In this document: in pieces, positions 9,704 through 18,998 of the stretch
How the letters are laid out: every line of letters begins with the position of its first letter
Position numbering within the stretch: the first letter of the stretch is position 1
Assembly: GCF_003967515.1 (NCBI RefSeq)
Contig: NZ_BIFQ01000001.1
Span: forward strand, 4,278,001 to 4,342,000
DNA: 64,000 bases
Reading direction: 5' to 3'
Origin: Dictyobacter aurantiacus
Lineage (GTDB): Bacteria; Chloroflexota; Ktedonobacteria; Ktedonobacterales; Ktedonobacteraceae
Position numbers and translations under genes: made by a program
Notes under the pieces: model-generated
Database searches by the model: none
Seen by the model: only the letters and a program-made list of their open reading frames with translations
What the model was told of the DNA's origin: nothing

Positions 9704-11029
9704 GGAGCGTTTGAGTAAGCCTCGCGATCTGCCGTCTGCGGTGGCGTGAGGCTTTCTGCTGTCTTCCGCTGTTTGCTCTGGCACTGGCTGATGATCGTGC
9801 CGCGTTTCCGCCGCTGTGGCTGGTTGTGCCAATGATTGTCCGTTCTGAGCCTCTGGATAGACATAGGGCCACTGTCCTTGCTGGACCACCTCTTCTGCTG
9901 AGATGGGCTGCTCTACCGCGATAGGTTGCTGCTCCGTCATCTCCACCTGTTCTGCCGCTTCCTCGTCTGGGAGAGACTTCTCCTCTTCTTCGAACTGCCC
10001 CTGTGGCTCCTTCTCTGGAAATGTTCCTTCCTCTGTTTCTACCTGCTTTTGCAGCTCTTCATCTGATAGCTGCTCCTCCGGCAGGTTTGTTGCTGAAATG
10101 GGAGCTTCCACTGTCTGTTCCTGCGCCTCGGACTCTGTCTGTATCTCTTCGGTTGCTGCCCGTTCCTGATCTGGCCCGGATGGTGGAGTGGGCGTGTTCT
10201 CCACTTCACCTGGCGTAAACTGGTCATTTTCTACCGCGTCAGTTGCCGTTTCGTTCCGCGGGGACTCATGGGTATCTGCGGGAACATCATTCTGTTGGAG
10301 ACCACCGGAGTCAGATGCGGCGGCTTCTTCATCCTGATTCGCTTCGCCAGCCAGGCCGGGATGGAGCGGCATAAATGCTTCAGATTGTGCCAGCACCTCG
10401 TCTGGACTGATCACCGGCAGTGGTTGGGTGATTCTGGCCTGCGGTCGAGCCGGGCTTTTCTCCTCGCCCTCCTCGCTCATCAACTTTTGCAGGAGTTGCG
10501 CCTCGGTGACGTCCGCGCTGTCGCTGGCGGCTCGCGTGGTCTTCTGAGACTGTGGGGTTGCCGGTTGCTCGACATCAAAATATGTGCTCAGGCTGGCATC
10601 GTTCATGGACCACATCCATTCGTACGCGCCTTCCAGGGCATGTTCGCACCACTGGGCATAGTTGCCTTGAATGACATTGAGGGCCTCACAGCGCGCCAGG
10701 AGTTGCATAGTGTTGTCGAGCCATTCCTCACCGCGATCGAGCATGCGGTCGAGCAGGTCAACATCATCAACCCCGTGAAAGCGCAACTGGGCGATGGCCG
10801 AAAGCGCGATGGCCGATGGCTCTATTAGCTGCATGCGAGCGGCGTTTTGTGCCTGTTTTTCGTGTAACACCTGGATCTGTTGCTGGATCTGCGTGACCCG
10901 CTGACGATGGCGCCAGAGCTGATAGGCTTGATAGAAATCATCGACTTCCGCGGCTGTGAGTTGCGAAAAGAGCTTGTCTATCTCCGCCTGTTGAATATGT
11001 GCGCCATGCTGACTCTCGTCCTCTTTCAT
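9680..11029 (-). CDS. Unknown acidic protein, coupled to the gene upstream
   Basis: A 449-residue protein I do not recognise. Residues 1-150 look folded and mainly helical, with an EVDDFYQAYQLWRHRQ helix and a Gln-rich coiled coil. From about 190 to 400 the sequence is low-complexity and strongly Glu/Gln/Pro-rich, with repeats like EEEGxxPxEE. The end is abruptly basic (RSRGLLKRSLDRFLRR), which could bind membrane or nucleic acid. No signal peptide or membrane segment. The start ATG overlaps the previous gene's stop (ATGA at 11026-11029), so the two are translationally coupled and probably work together. Confidence 0.7.
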   Translation of the reverse strand: MKEDESQHGAHIQQAEIDKLFSQLTAAEVDDFYQAYQLWRHRQRVTQIQQQIQVLHEKQAQNAARMQLIEPSAIALSAIAQLRFHGVDDVDLLDRMLDRGEEWLDNTMQLLARCEALNVIQGNYAQWCEHALEGAYEWMWSMNDASLSTYFDVEQPATPQSQKTTRAASDSADVTEAQLLQKLMSEEGEEKSPARPQARITQPLPVISPDEVLAQSEAFMPLHPGLAGEANQDEEAAASDSGGLQQNDVPADTHESPRNETATDAVENDQFTPGEVENTPTPPSGPDQERAATEEIQTESEAQEQTVEAPISATNLPEEQLSDEELQKQVETEEGTFPEKEPQGQFEEEEKSLPDEEAAEQVEMTEQQPIAVEQPISAEEVVQQGQWPYVYPEAQNGQSLAQPATAAETRHDHQPVPEQTAEDSRKPHATADGRSRGLLKRSLDRFLRR

Positions 11030-11622
11030 TCGCCCTGCCCCTCCTGTTTCGATGCGGAATCTCTGGTGCGCTCCCCCCAGCGCTCAAACCAGCGCTCGAC
11101 AAGCTGATTGGTACGGGTGCTTTGTTGATCGACGGGACTGGTGCCCGGGGCGCCGGTTGGGATCTCCTTATGCGCGTGGGCATTGCGTAGCCACCATGGA
11201 ACCTTCAGCTGTGGATCCGTCTGGCTATTGGCATCCATGAAGGCGCTGCTACTGGTGGGTGTTAGACTGCTTTCAGAGCCAGTGGGGGCTGGTAATGGAC
11301 GTGGGAGGGTCACGTTGTCGTCCACCTGCTGCGCATCCCGGTTATCCAACTGGGGCAACTGGTTCCAGGCGAAAAGAACTGGTGAGGAGCCCCGTTGACC
11401 CCGGGTGGCAGCCTCAGCCGCGACTCCCTGACTATGCACCTGCTGCGCCTGTTGCAGTCCGATCAGTGCCTGGATAATGATGTTGTCTGCATAGCGTGTA
11501 TCCCGTTCCAGGTGCTCTATCTCCGTCTGGACCTGCGCAAGTTCTTGCTCAGATGCCTGGATCTGAGCGGTGAGCTGTTGATCAATCTCACGATAGAATA
11601 GCCATTCCCTGTATTGACCCAT
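11026..11622 (-). CDS. Unknown coiled-coil protein, first gene of a coupled pair
   Basis: A 198-residue protein without a recognised family. Residues about 10-75 are a predicted coiled coil (QQLTAQIQASEQELAQVQTE and following), then a Ser/Thr/Pro-rich linker, then a short Trp-rich motif (KVPWWLRNA) and a C-terminal amphipathic stretch (NQLVERWFERWGER). It is cytosolic by sequence. The stop overlaps the start of the 449-residue partner by four bases. A membrane-associated or polar complex is possible but not shown. Confidence 0.65.
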   Translation of the reverse strand: MGQYREWLFYREIDQQLTAQIQASEQELAQVQTEIEHLERDTRYADNIIIQALIGLQQAQQVHSQGVAAEAATRGQRGSSPVLFAWNQLPQLDNRDAQQVDDNVTLPRPLPAPTGSESSLTPTSSSAFMDANSQTDPQLKVPWWLRNAHAHKEIPTGAPGTSPVDQQSTRTNQLVERWFERWGERTRDSASKQEGQGE

Positions 11623-11751
11623 TCCATTGTTCCTCTGCGGATGCTACAAAGACTATATCATGGGCAGTATAGCATGCGCTCAAAGTGTAGACAAGCAATG
11701 GCCGCTGTGTAGCGGCGCTGTTTCGCAGGTTGGCGTGTCGGCTCGCAACGA

Positions 11752-13476
11752 TTATGTATGCCTGATGGGTTGTAACACGACCAGCTCAGGAACAACACGG
11801 TATACCTGGTATGACCAGTGCCCATCCTTCCACTTCTTTTCGACGGCCTGTATCGCCACCGCATCGTTCTGATTTATTAAATATGCCGCATAAGGATCAC
11901 TCTGCACCGCTTTTAAGTAAGGAGCATATTTGTTATTGCTGTAATCGAATACCTGGCGTTTGGGATACTCATAGTGGGCAGATGCACAGTTGACGCTTGC
12001 CCCCATCTCAAAATTGATCCGATAGCAGATCCAGTAATCAGCGTAGAGGCGATGAATGTGGTGTGATTGCAGACCCTGAATGAGTGTGTGTTCAGTGCGC
12101 ATAGCCGCCTGCGCCGCCGGTACCTGTAACAGGGTACGATAGCTTCCATATACAGAGATACATAGAACTAAAGCCAGTGAACTGAGGCAGAGTACCGCCC
12201 CTATTTTCCCAGGCAGCCGTACAGGGCGCGTGGCTATTGTACGAGTGTAGTAACTTGCTCCCGACCAGAGGGGCCAGATCAGTGCTGGCATGCCTACCCA
12301 GACACCTATTAAATAGCGCGCATTCATGCCCGGACCATTAAGCACTGAACTGCTACGCAGGTACGGCAAGATATTTGCTACGACGCCCAGAATAAGGATG
12401 AGCCGGGCGCTATTGATTATCAGCATGCGCCGCTCTTCCGAGGATAATGTATGTACGCGCAGTGGAAGAAAACGCCTCGCCAGCGTCCAGCAGGCCATGG
12501 TAGTGGCAGTAATCATAAGGATGAGGTAGCCCGCAGACCAGATGCTATTTGTGGCCGTACAATAGCTATGCCAGTAGTTGCCAAATCCCCAATATTGCAA
12601 AAATGAGAACTCGGCTTTATAACACGTTGGACTCCCTGAGATCGTCGGCAGGCTAATAGTGAAGGTATTCTGGATCTGTACCTTTAGCGTATGCAGCGTA
12701 AGCGGCACGTGTCCCAGTTGGCTCAGGATTACCGAGAGGGTATCGTGGTGGAGTGGAGCATGGAGGTTGTAGACGATGAGTGGAAGGCCGCCCACTAGCA
12801 GACCAGCGATCACGGCGACAAAAGCGGCTTTAAAGATGAGCTCACGCCAGCAGAAGAAGAGCAGCAAACCCGAGCAGGCGATCCAGGGTAGAATAAGGGA
12901 GTCGCTCCAGATTCCCAGGGCTATCGCGGCGCCCCAGAGAAAGAAGAGCCCGTACCTTCTAATTCGCCACTGTTCTGTATCGATGTTTGTCAATGCTAGT
13001 CTCAAAGCGAGGGCCAGAGAGAGGGTCGCAAAGAATACCGTTTCTGGATAGCCTCCAATCGCGATTAACTGCCGCGACAGCATAGCGGCTGAACCAAAGC
13101 TAAAGATGGCGACTATAAAGAGTGCGAAGTGCCGGGTATAGAGCTGGCAGATCAGTATATACATACTCAGCAAGAAAAGCGTGAAAAGCGTCACCATACC
13201 CAGGCGCAAGGTAAATACTGAACGGCCGAACAAGGTAAAGAAGACCGCGCCGAGATACGCTTGCAGCACTCCCATATAATCCTGGTCATAATAGATAACT
13301 GGATGTTTTCCTTGCTGGATGTGCATGCCTATCAAGCCCATTGTCCCTTCGTCACTGTTGGGCAATGGCCAGTGCTGGTATGCAAGGAATACCCGCAAGC
13401 CAACAGCAAGACAAAATAAAGAGAGTAGCAAAAAATTTTGCCAGCCCAGCTTGATTTTTTTTATTTTCATGTACAT
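11752..13476 (-). CDS. Multi-pass membrane glycosyltransferase (GT39/PMT-like)
   Basis: The 574-residue protein has a short basic N-terminus and at least ten hydrophobic segments spread to about residue 440, then a soluble C-terminal part. After the first membrane segment, the PNSDEGTMGLIGMHIQQG motif and later YYDQDYMGVLQAYLGA resemble the acidic catalytic loop of dolichyl- or polyprenyl-phosphate-sugar glycosyltransferases of the PMT/ArnT/RgtA kind. It would transfer sugars from a lipid carrier on the outer face of the membrane. ATG 13476 overlaps a TATAAT-like hexamer; the second ATG at 13470 is an alternative start. Confidence 0.7.
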   Translation of the reverse strand: MYMKIKKIKLGWQNFLLLSLFCLAVGLRVFLAYQHWPLPNSDEGTMGLIGMHIQQGKHPVIYYDQDYMGVLQAYLGAVFFTLFGRSVFTLRLGMVTLFTLFLLSMYILICQLYTRHFALFIVAIFSFGSAAMLSRQLIAIGGYPETVFFATLSLALALRLALTNIDTEQWRIRRYGLFFLWGAAIALGIWSDSLILPWIACSGLLLFFCWRELIFKAAFVAVIAGLLVGGLPLIVYNLHAPLHHDTLSVILSQLGHVPLTLHTLKVQIQNTFTISLPTISGSPTCYKAEFSFLQYWGFGNYWHSYCTATNSIWSAGYLILMITATTMACWTLARRFLPLRVHTLSSEERRMLIINSARLILILGVVANILPYLRSSSVLNGPGMNARYLIGVWVGMPALIWPLWSGASYYTRTIATRPVRLPGKIGAVLCLSSLALVLCISVYGSYRTLLQVPAAQAAMRTEHTLIQGLQSHHIHRLYADYWICYRINFEMGASVNCASAHYEYPKRQVFDYSNNKYAPYLKAVQSDPYAAYLINQNDAVAIQAVEKKWKDGHWSYQVYRVVPELVVLQPIRHT

Positions 13477-13669
13477 TATAGCCGCCCAGTAGAATGGGTG
13501 CGGGCTATCCCTCCCTCTGGATTCTCATAGCTAAATTTATTAAATACGCCAGTAATCAGTTAGATGGGAAGTCTTCTTAGGAAGAAGAAGTAAGCTCTTC
13601 TAATTATAATTTATTATGTTAAGCTGGACATGTTATTGGGTACTTGATAGCCAAAATGACTTGCCAGGA

Positions 13670-13731
13670 CCCTATGACACATAAGCGGCCCCCGCCTCGA
13701 TCGAGGCGGGGGCCGCTTACGTGTCATAGGG
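13670..13731 (-). terminator. 31-bp palindromic hairpin after ftsW
   Basis: Arms 13670-13700 and 13701-13731 abut with essentially no loop and one mismatch (a G-U pair in the minus-strand RNA, an A-C mismatch in the plus-strand RNA). It begins one base after the ftsW stop, and the wobble favours function in the ftsW transcript. No U tract follows. Some loop must open at the centre. Confidence 0.7.
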
Positions 13732-13732
13732 T

Positions 13733-15151
13733 TTAGTATGGTCCGTCACGTTCTACTGCGGTATTGTGGGAGATGCGCAATAGGATACCGACGATGATGA
13801 AGTTGGCCAGGATGGCGTTACCACCATTGCTCAGGTAGGGCAGCGGGATACCGGTCAGCGGCAGCAGCTTGAGGTCACCGGCGGTAATGATCAGGGTTTG
13901 CAGGGCGAAGATCGAAGTCAGACCAGTGGCCAGCAGCTTGCTGAAGGTATCGCTCGCCTCGGCCGCGATGCGGAAGCCTCGGTGTACGATCAGCAGGTAA
14001 ATGCCGATGATCGCGAAGAGGCCAACCAGGCCGAATTCCTCTGCATAAGCGGTAAAGGCCATATCCGAATCGATAACAGGCGTTCTTACAGGATAACCTA
14101 GCCCTAATCCTGAGCCAAGAATGCCACCGCTGGAGACATTGATGAGCCCCTGATAAACCTGCAGGCCTTGATCAGTTGCGAATGCATCTTCCTTTGGTGT
14201 CAGATGGGTCCAGTCGGCCGGATTAAATGCGACGGTCGCGAAACGGTTCTGCACATAGGGTAGGAGGGCATAGCCGATTGAAGCCAGGAGCACGAAGGCC
14301 AGCAAGCTGACCAGAACGTATGATTTCTTGCCTGTGGCCACATAGGTCATGCACAGGAACAGACTGTAGACCAGCATGGCCAGGCCCAGCTCACGCACGA
14401 CGAGAAAGCTGAGCAGTCCAATGCCTAGCATAAAGAGCATTGGTCCCAACTGTCTGAGTGGCGGTAAGCGCAGCGGTCCCACTCTATAAGAACCTTCCGC
14501 CAGAATATCGCGGTTATCGTTGAGGTAGCCCGCAAAGAAGATTGCCACACCGATCTTCAAGAATTCGGATGGTTGTAGCTTCAACGGCCCAAAACCGAGT
14601 ACGTCGCGACTGGGGGCACCGCTTTTGAAGGTGAGAATACCCTGGATGACACTGGGCAGGAGCACGGCGAAGCAGAAGAGGAGCCATGTATATTTATAGC
14701 GTGACAGCCAGGTGATGTTGCGCAAGATAAACATGGTACCCAGACAAATTGCCAGTCCCAGCAAGACCCATAATAGCTGCTTCGAGCCTAGATCAGGAAT
14801 TGGCCCGACTCTAGGCGGGATATCAGGCCCCAACCGGGTCATCATGACTACGCCCAGCCCACTCAGGAGGGCTACCAGAGGGAGCAGGACCTGGTCAGCT
14901 TTGCGAAAGAAGACATTCAGGATGATATGCGCGACCAGCACGGCGGCGATAAAGCCCAGAATGGGGATCAGGCCATCCAGAATAGGAAAGTTGCGCAGGT
15001 TATTGACCGTGGTGGTGTCATTGCTGGACCTGATGATGAGCAATTGCGACATCAAAAGCAGCAGGATCAACCCCGGAAGGACCAGTAGTCCCAGCTCTTT
15101 CCAGCGGTAGCGTCGGAGCACTCCTGATGTTTGTTGAGCCATTTGTGCCAT
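13733..15151 (-). CDS. ftsW: FtsW/RodA/SpoVE-family peptidoglycan glycosyltransferase
   Basis: A 472-residue SEDS protein with about ten membrane segments that polymerises lipid II. Family signatures are visible: GIPLPYLSNGGNAILANF near the C-terminus, SGGILGSGLGLGYP with VIDSDMAFTAYAEEFG before it, and a conserved PSEFLKIGVAIFFAGYL segment in the middle. FtsW and RodA cannot be separated with certainty; the link to fhaA/fhaB upstream resembles the actinobacterial fhaA-fhaB-pstP-rodA-pbpA-pknB cluster, where the SEDS protein is RodA-like. No penicillin-binding protein or Ser/Thr kinase follows; the gene is last in its operon. Confidence 0.9.
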   Translation of the reverse strand: MAQMAQQTSGVLRRYRWKELGLLVLPGLILLLLMSQLLIIRSSNDTTTVNNLRNFPILDGLIPILGFIAAVLVAHIILNVFFRKADQVLLPLVALLSGLGVVMMTRLGPDIPPRVGPIPDLGSKQLLWVLLGLAICLGTMFILRNITWLSRYKYTWLLFCFAVLLPSVIQGILTFKSGAPSRDVLGFGPLKLQPSEFLKIGVAIFFAGYLNDNRDILAEGSYRVGPLRLPPLRQLGPMLFMLGIGLLSFLVVRELGLAMLVYSLFLCMTYVATGKKSYVLVSLLAFVLLASIGYALLPYVQNRFATVAFNPADWTHLTPKEDAFATDQGLQVYQGLINVSSGGILGSGLGLGYPVRTPVIDSDMAFTAYAEEFGLVGLFAIIGIYLLIVHRGFRIAAEASDTFSKLLATGLTSIFALQTLIITAGDLKLLPLTGIPLPYLSNGGNAILANFIIVGILLRISHNTAVERDGPY

Positions 15152-15255
15152 GTATAAAAAAACCTCTCAATAACTAGAAGCAGGAGTCAGTGCTTAATAA
15201 AGAAGTCGTGTTCATAAGGGAAGGCAACCAGAGCGGTTGCCTGTATTTACATCAA

Positions 15256-15705
15256 TTATTGCGTGAGCTTGAACTGGATATAGCCGACGCGCACGATATC
15301 GCCGGGGCGCGCGGGCACAGCTTCGCGAGCCGGCTGGTTGTTTACATACGTGCCGTTAACGCTGCCCGCGTCCTGGATATACCAAACGCCATTGCGGAAC
15401 CACAGCCGCGAATGCTCCGATGAGATAAAGTTATCAGAAATTTGAATCGTATTGGTGGGACCACGCCCGATGGTGGTATTCTGATCCAGATCAAAACGCA
15501 TCCCCGGCTGTACGACCGTACTGGGACCGCTATCTACCACGATCAGGTGGCCAAAGACGGCCTGCCGTCCACCGTCGGGGACATCTCCCATGGCGGCTGT
15601 TTTGCGCAGATCGCGGGTAATCGCGATCACCACCTGCATCAAGAAGAGATAGAGCAGGACGATAAACAGGAGACGCAATATGAGTAAGAATACTGGTAGT
15701 TGCAT
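15256..15705 (-). CDS. Membrane-anchored FHA-domain protein (FhaB-like)
   Basis: 149 residues: an N-terminal membrane helix (residues about 4-27, LILRLLFIVLLYLFLMQVV), a linker, then one forkhead-associated domain (about 65-149) with IGRGPTN, SSEHSRLWF and GSVNGTYVN, the phosphothreonine-binding loop residues. This is the layout of FhaB/FipA, which links Ser/Thr kinase signalling to cell-wall synthesis in actinobacteria. It lies 12 bp after fhaA and about 100 bp before the SEDS gene. The phosphoprotein partner is not in the window. Confidence 0.85.
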   Translation of the reverse strand: MQLPVFLLILRLLFIVLLYLFLMQVVIAITRDLRKTAAMGDVPDGGRQAVFGHLIVVDSGPSTVVQPGMRFDLDQNTTIGRGPTNTIQISDNFISSEHSRLWFRNGVWYIQDAGSVNGTYVNNQPAREAVPARPGDIVRVGYIQFKLTQ

Positions 15706-15717
15706 AGGGCGAAGATC

Positions 15718-16629
15718 TCACCTTCTCTCGAAGTAAAAATCATAGCTGCCTATGGTGAACTGGTCACCATTGCGCAGAATGTGTTGGCGCATGTGTGGCG
15801 TATTATTAATTGTAATTCCATTTGTACTGCCAAGATCAAAGATGGCAAATTGCCCATCTGGCTGATATTTAATCTGTGCATGATAGCGAGAGACGCGCTT
15901 GTCCTCAACGATGATATCATTGCTGAGCTGACGGCCGATATTGACCAGTGGCTTTTCGATGCGATAGGTCTGCTGACCTGCCTGCGGCAAACGGATCGTG
16001 AGCCAGGCCTGCGGCATCGGCGGCGCCTGGGGAGGGGTAGGTGGAATAGTGGGGGCAATTCCTCCTGAGTTGCCTTGATAGGCATAGCCCTGATGCCCGG
16101 CTCCCGACCCTCTACTTTGTACACCGTGGTTGGCCCCACTGCCCACCCCATCGATGCCGGGCAGTGCCTGTCCTGGTGCTAACTGGGCGCGTATCTGTGC
16201 TAACTGTTCAGGGCTGAGCGCCTGGGTTGCTCCCAGGCCATTCGCCTGGTCGGCCTGTTCCGTGTCGATGCGTATCATACCCGGACGCAAGGAAGTATCA
16301 GAGTGTAGACGGATGATCGGCACCGTCTTCAAGGTATAGTGTCTGCGTCTGGCGAACTCCACCAGATGATTCTGCCAGTCACGGGTGAGCGCGTTTTGCC
16401 CCGGTGCTATCTGCTGATGATCTTTCATGCTCAGATAGACATCATATACATTCGGCGACAGGCGCCGTCCCTCCCCTTGCAGCATCGTATTGTCGTCCAT
16501 CGCACGCTCTAATTTGCGTGTGATCTCGATCGGCTCCATCTTGGATGGGAAGAGCCGATTGAAGGGAGTCTCAATGACCCGCTGCATAAATGCTTCTAAT
16601 TTTGCTAATGGGTTCTGGCGAGCGTTCAA
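15718..16629 (-). CDS. FhaA-like protein (DUF3662 plus FHA)
   Basis: 303 residues. Residues 1-120 match the DUF3662 domain (FNRLFPSKMEPIEITRKLER, RLSPNVYDVYLS). A Gly/Pro/Gln-rich linker follows, and the last 80 residues form an FHA domain with NIGRQLSNDI, SRYHA and GSTNGITINN. In actinobacteria the equivalent FhaA controls polar peptidoglycan synthesis downstream of PknB. The ATG overlaps the ribF stop (16626-16629), so it is translationally coupled to ribF, an unusual neighbour. Confidence 0.88.
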   Translation of the reverse strand: MNARQNPLAKLEAFMQRVIETPFNRLFPSKMEPIEITRKLERAMDDNTMLQGEGRRLSPNVYDVYLSMKDHQQIAPGQNALTRDWQNHLVEFARRRHYTLKTVPIIRLHSDTSLRPGMIRIDTEQADQANGLGATQALSPEQLAQIRAQLAPGQALPGIDGVGSGANHGVQSRGSGAGHQGYAYQGNSGGIAPTIPPTPPQAPPMPQAWLTIRLPQAGQQTYRIEKPLVNIGRQLSNDIIVEDKRVSRYHAQIKYQPDGQFAIFDLGSTNGITINNTPHMRQHILRNGDQFTIGSYDFYFERR

Positions 16630-17588
16630 TGGCTCACCCTCCTGCTTGCTAAAATCTGCCGTGTTTGTTGCACATCCATAGAAATCTGGTTTTTCAAAGC
16701 ATCAATTCCTGAAAAGCGTTGTTCTCCGCGTAGGCGTTCAATGAATTCGACGCGCAGATACTTATCGTAGAGATCCATTGTTACATCTAGCAGATGTACT
16801 TCTACAAGGCGTTCTTTTCCATTAAACGTAGGACGAATACCAATATTTATCACACCATTATAGACGGTAGAAGCTTCTACTGAGTCACCGCTGGCGTTGT
16901 CGTAAATTGTAACTCCTACTGCATATACGCCGTTGGGGGGAAGAAGTTTGTGTTTTTCTGGACGAATATTGGCAGTCGGGAAGCCCAGTAGCCTGCCGCG
17001 CTCGTCTCCATGTACGACTATACCCCCAAGTACTAATGGGTGGCCCAGCAATGCGTTCGCCTCGGCGATGTGCCCTTCACTGACTAAATTCCTGATGCGG
17101 GTACTGCTGATGCGTGCCTGGCTATCTGTCTCCAGGCTTAATGCACGTACTTCTATGTCGTGCTCGCGACCATACTGTTCAAGGAACTCGACATTGCCCA
17201 TACGGTTATGCCCCAGGCTAAAGTCCGCTCCAACGATCAGTCCTCGTATAGTAAAACGGCGGCACAGGTTGTCCATGAAATCCTGGGCCGTGAGCGCCGC
17301 TACCTCGGGCGTAAAGTGCACGATGATCGAGTCTGCCACCTTGCCATATTCACGGGCAAGGGAGAGTTTTTCTTCCAGGGTCGTGAGATATAGAATATTC
17401 ATGTTTGGGCGCACCACCATCAGCGTATGGGGTGCGAAGGTGACCATAACTGGCGTGCACTGCAGCTTCTCCGCCATGGCGCACAGCTCGTGTAAGAGTC
17501 GCTGATGTCCAAGGTGGATGCCATCAAAATTGCCAATCGTGATCGCGATTGGTGTGTTTTCTGATAGGGTTGTCTGGTATTCAGTCAT
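16626..17588 (-). CDS. ribF: Bifunctional riboflavin kinase / FAD synthetase
   Basis: The 320-residue protein makes FMN and FAD from riboflavin. The N-terminal nucleotidyltransferase domain has IGNFDGIHLGHQRLL (about residues 18-32) and SSTRIRNLVSEG. The C-terminal riboflavin kinase domain has GFPTANI and later EVHLLD and LRVEFIERLRGE. Length is normal. A 499-bp gap with a hairpin and repeats separates it from truB, although truB-ribF adjacency is common in bacteria. FAD produced here serves the etf and acyl-CoA dehydrogenase genes found elsewhere in the window. Confidence 0.96.
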   Translation of the reverse strand: MTEYQTTLSENTPIAITIGNFDGIHLGHQRLLHELCAMAEKLQCTPVMVTFAPHTLMVVRPNMNILYLTTLEEKLSLAREYGKVADSIIVHFTPEVAALTAQDFMDNLCRRFTIRGLIVGADFSLGHNRMGNVEFLEQYGREHDIEVRALSLETDSQARISSTRIRNLVSEGHIAEANALLGHPLVLGGIVVHGDERGRLLGFPTANIRPEKHKLLPPNGVYAVGVTIYDNASGDSVEASTVYNGVINIGIRPTFNGKERLVEVHLLDVTMDLYDKYLRVEFIERLRGEQRFSGIDALKNQISMDVQQTRQILASRRVSH

Positions 17589-17705
17589 TTTTGTAGAGGC
17601 CCTCTTCTATTCTTGCCTTGCTTTGCCCTGGAGGTACCTGTTCCTTGTTATTCTCTCGTTTATAGTACCACAGCCGATGCCTACCCGCAATAAAAGTAGG
17701 ATAAT

Positions 17706-17760
17706 GCAGGACTGTGCCATTTGGGGCCGCAGCAAGCGGCCCCAAATGGCACAGTCCTGC
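17706..17760. repeat. 25-bp perfect palindrome with AGCAA loop
   Basis: Arms 17706-17730 and 17736-17760 pair perfectly around a 5-base loop. It lies between truB and ribF, downstream of truB and about 120 bp upstream of the ribF start. No U tract; it is one of many unrelated perfect intergenic palindromes in this window. Confidence 0.85.
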
Positions 17761-17780
17761 TTCTTTGTTGGGACTTGCCG

Positions 17781-17985
17781 CCTGCGGCGGCAAGGGGAGG
17801 GAGAAAGAGTGCTGGGGGACACCCCCAGACCCCCGGCAGGGAGGACCCTGCACCCCATATGCGCCTGCCTACGGCGGCAAGGGGAGAGAGAAAGAGTGCT
17901 GGGGATACCCCCAGACCCCCGGCAGGGAGGACCCTGCACCCCATATGCGCCTGCCTGTGGCGGGGAAGGGAGAGAGAGAGAAAGC
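17781..17985. repeat. GC-rich 86-87-bp tandem repeat, two full units plus a partial third
   Basis: The unit (for example CGGCAAGGGGAG at 17787 and again at 17874) recurs with an 86-87-bp period. Each unit carries a GGGGG...CCCCC stretch and the segment ACCCTGCACCCCATATGCGC at 17845 and 17931. Units are nearly identical. A related single copy in inverted orientation is at 32704-32800. Open frames through it (17607-18242 and others) are repeat artefacts. Confidence 0.8.
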
Positions 17986-18087
17986 CAAAGGGGGAGATGA
18001 ATCGTGGATGCCAGGCTTGCCCTGGCTTGGAGACTGCGACCCGGTGCCCAGGCGACCATGCTCCAATAAACATGCGGATGTTCTTTG

Positions 18088-18987
18088 TTATAGGAGGACT
18101 TTTTTGGGTTTCCATTGGTGGGTTGTGGGGTCCCAGGTGGCGATGGCGAGGAACTGGTTGGTGTGGGTGTAGACGCGCGCGAGACTGGCCTGTTCGGCGT
18201 CGATGGCGTTGGGATAGCTGAAGGCGTTGCCATGGGTGACACGCTGCGTCTGGGCTTCGTCCAGGTGCAGGGCGGGATAGTTCTGGAGGGCGAAGTCGGC
18301 GGGGAAGAGATATTGCTGCAGGTTTCCCCGTTCCTGGGCCTCAGCGAGCTGTTCTAGCGTGATGCTGTCGGCCAGTACGAAGGGGCCACTGCGGGTGCGT
18401 ACCAGGCCGGTCAGGTAGGCGCCACAGCCCAGGTACTCGCCCAGGTCATAGGCCAGGGAGCGTATATAGGTACCCTTGCTGCATTCGACCGCCAGCGTGA
18501 GGTGTGGGTTGTCCCAGGATAGGATGGTGAGGGACTGAATTTCGACCGTGCGCGGCTCCAGTGTGATCTCTTCCCCGGCTCGCGCCAGTTTGTAGGCTGG
18601 CTGCCCCTGGATCTTGATGGCGGAATAGCGCGGCGGCAACTGTTGTTGAACACCCAGAAAATGGGGGAGCGCGGCCTCGATCTGTTCGCGTGTGAGCTGA
18701 GAGGTATCGCCCGTACGCAGCACGACGCCTTCGGCATCATAGGTATCGGTGACGGTGCCGAAGGTGATGATGGCCTGGTACGCCTTGCCGCTTTCGCTCA
18801 GGTATTCCGCGACCCGGGTGCCCTGACCGACGCAGATCGGGAGAACGCCGCTGGCCTCAGGATCCAGCGTGCCGGTATGCCCGACACGCTTTTGCTTGAG
18901 TAGTCTGCGCACCTTTGCCACCACGTCATGTGACGTCATATGCAGGGCTTTATGGATGTTCAGAATTCCGTCCACTACGCCTATCAC
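18088..18987 (-). CDS. truB: tRNA pseudouridine(55) synthase TruB
   Basis: The 299-residue enzyme makes pseudouridine 55 in the T-loop of tRNAs. The catalytic aspartate is D42 in HTGTLDPEASGVLP, preceded by the family N-terminus DGILNIHKALHMTSHDVV and followed by the KTYQ-like KAYQAIITFG and the RYSAIKIQGQPAYKLAR segments. The start is taken as GTG 18987; a second GTG five codons later is possible and the ribosome site is weak. It follows nrnA by 11 bp in the nusA-infB operon. Confidence 0.95.
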   Translation of the reverse strand: MIGVVDGILNIHKALHMTSHDVVAKVRRLLKQKRVGHTGTLDPEASGVLPICVGQGTRVAEYLSESGKAYQAIITFGTVTDTYDAEGVVLRTGDTSQLTREQIEAALPHFLGVQQQLPPRYSAIKIQGQPAYKLARAGEEITLEPRTVEIQSLTILSWDNPHLTLAVECSKGTYIRSLAYDLGEYLGCGAYLTGLVRTRSGPFVLADSITLEQLAEAQERGNLQQYLFPADFALQNYPALHLDEAQTQRVTHGNAFSYPNAIDAEQASLARVYTHTNQFLAIATWDPTTHQWKPKKVLL

Positions 18988-18998
18988 TCCGCTTTCTG

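Noticed and set aside
17607-18242. Several long frames through 17600-18240
   Set aside because: They read through the palindrome and the GC-rich tandem repeat, giving repeated Pro/Ser/Gly peptides; no start signals, and they overlap truB.
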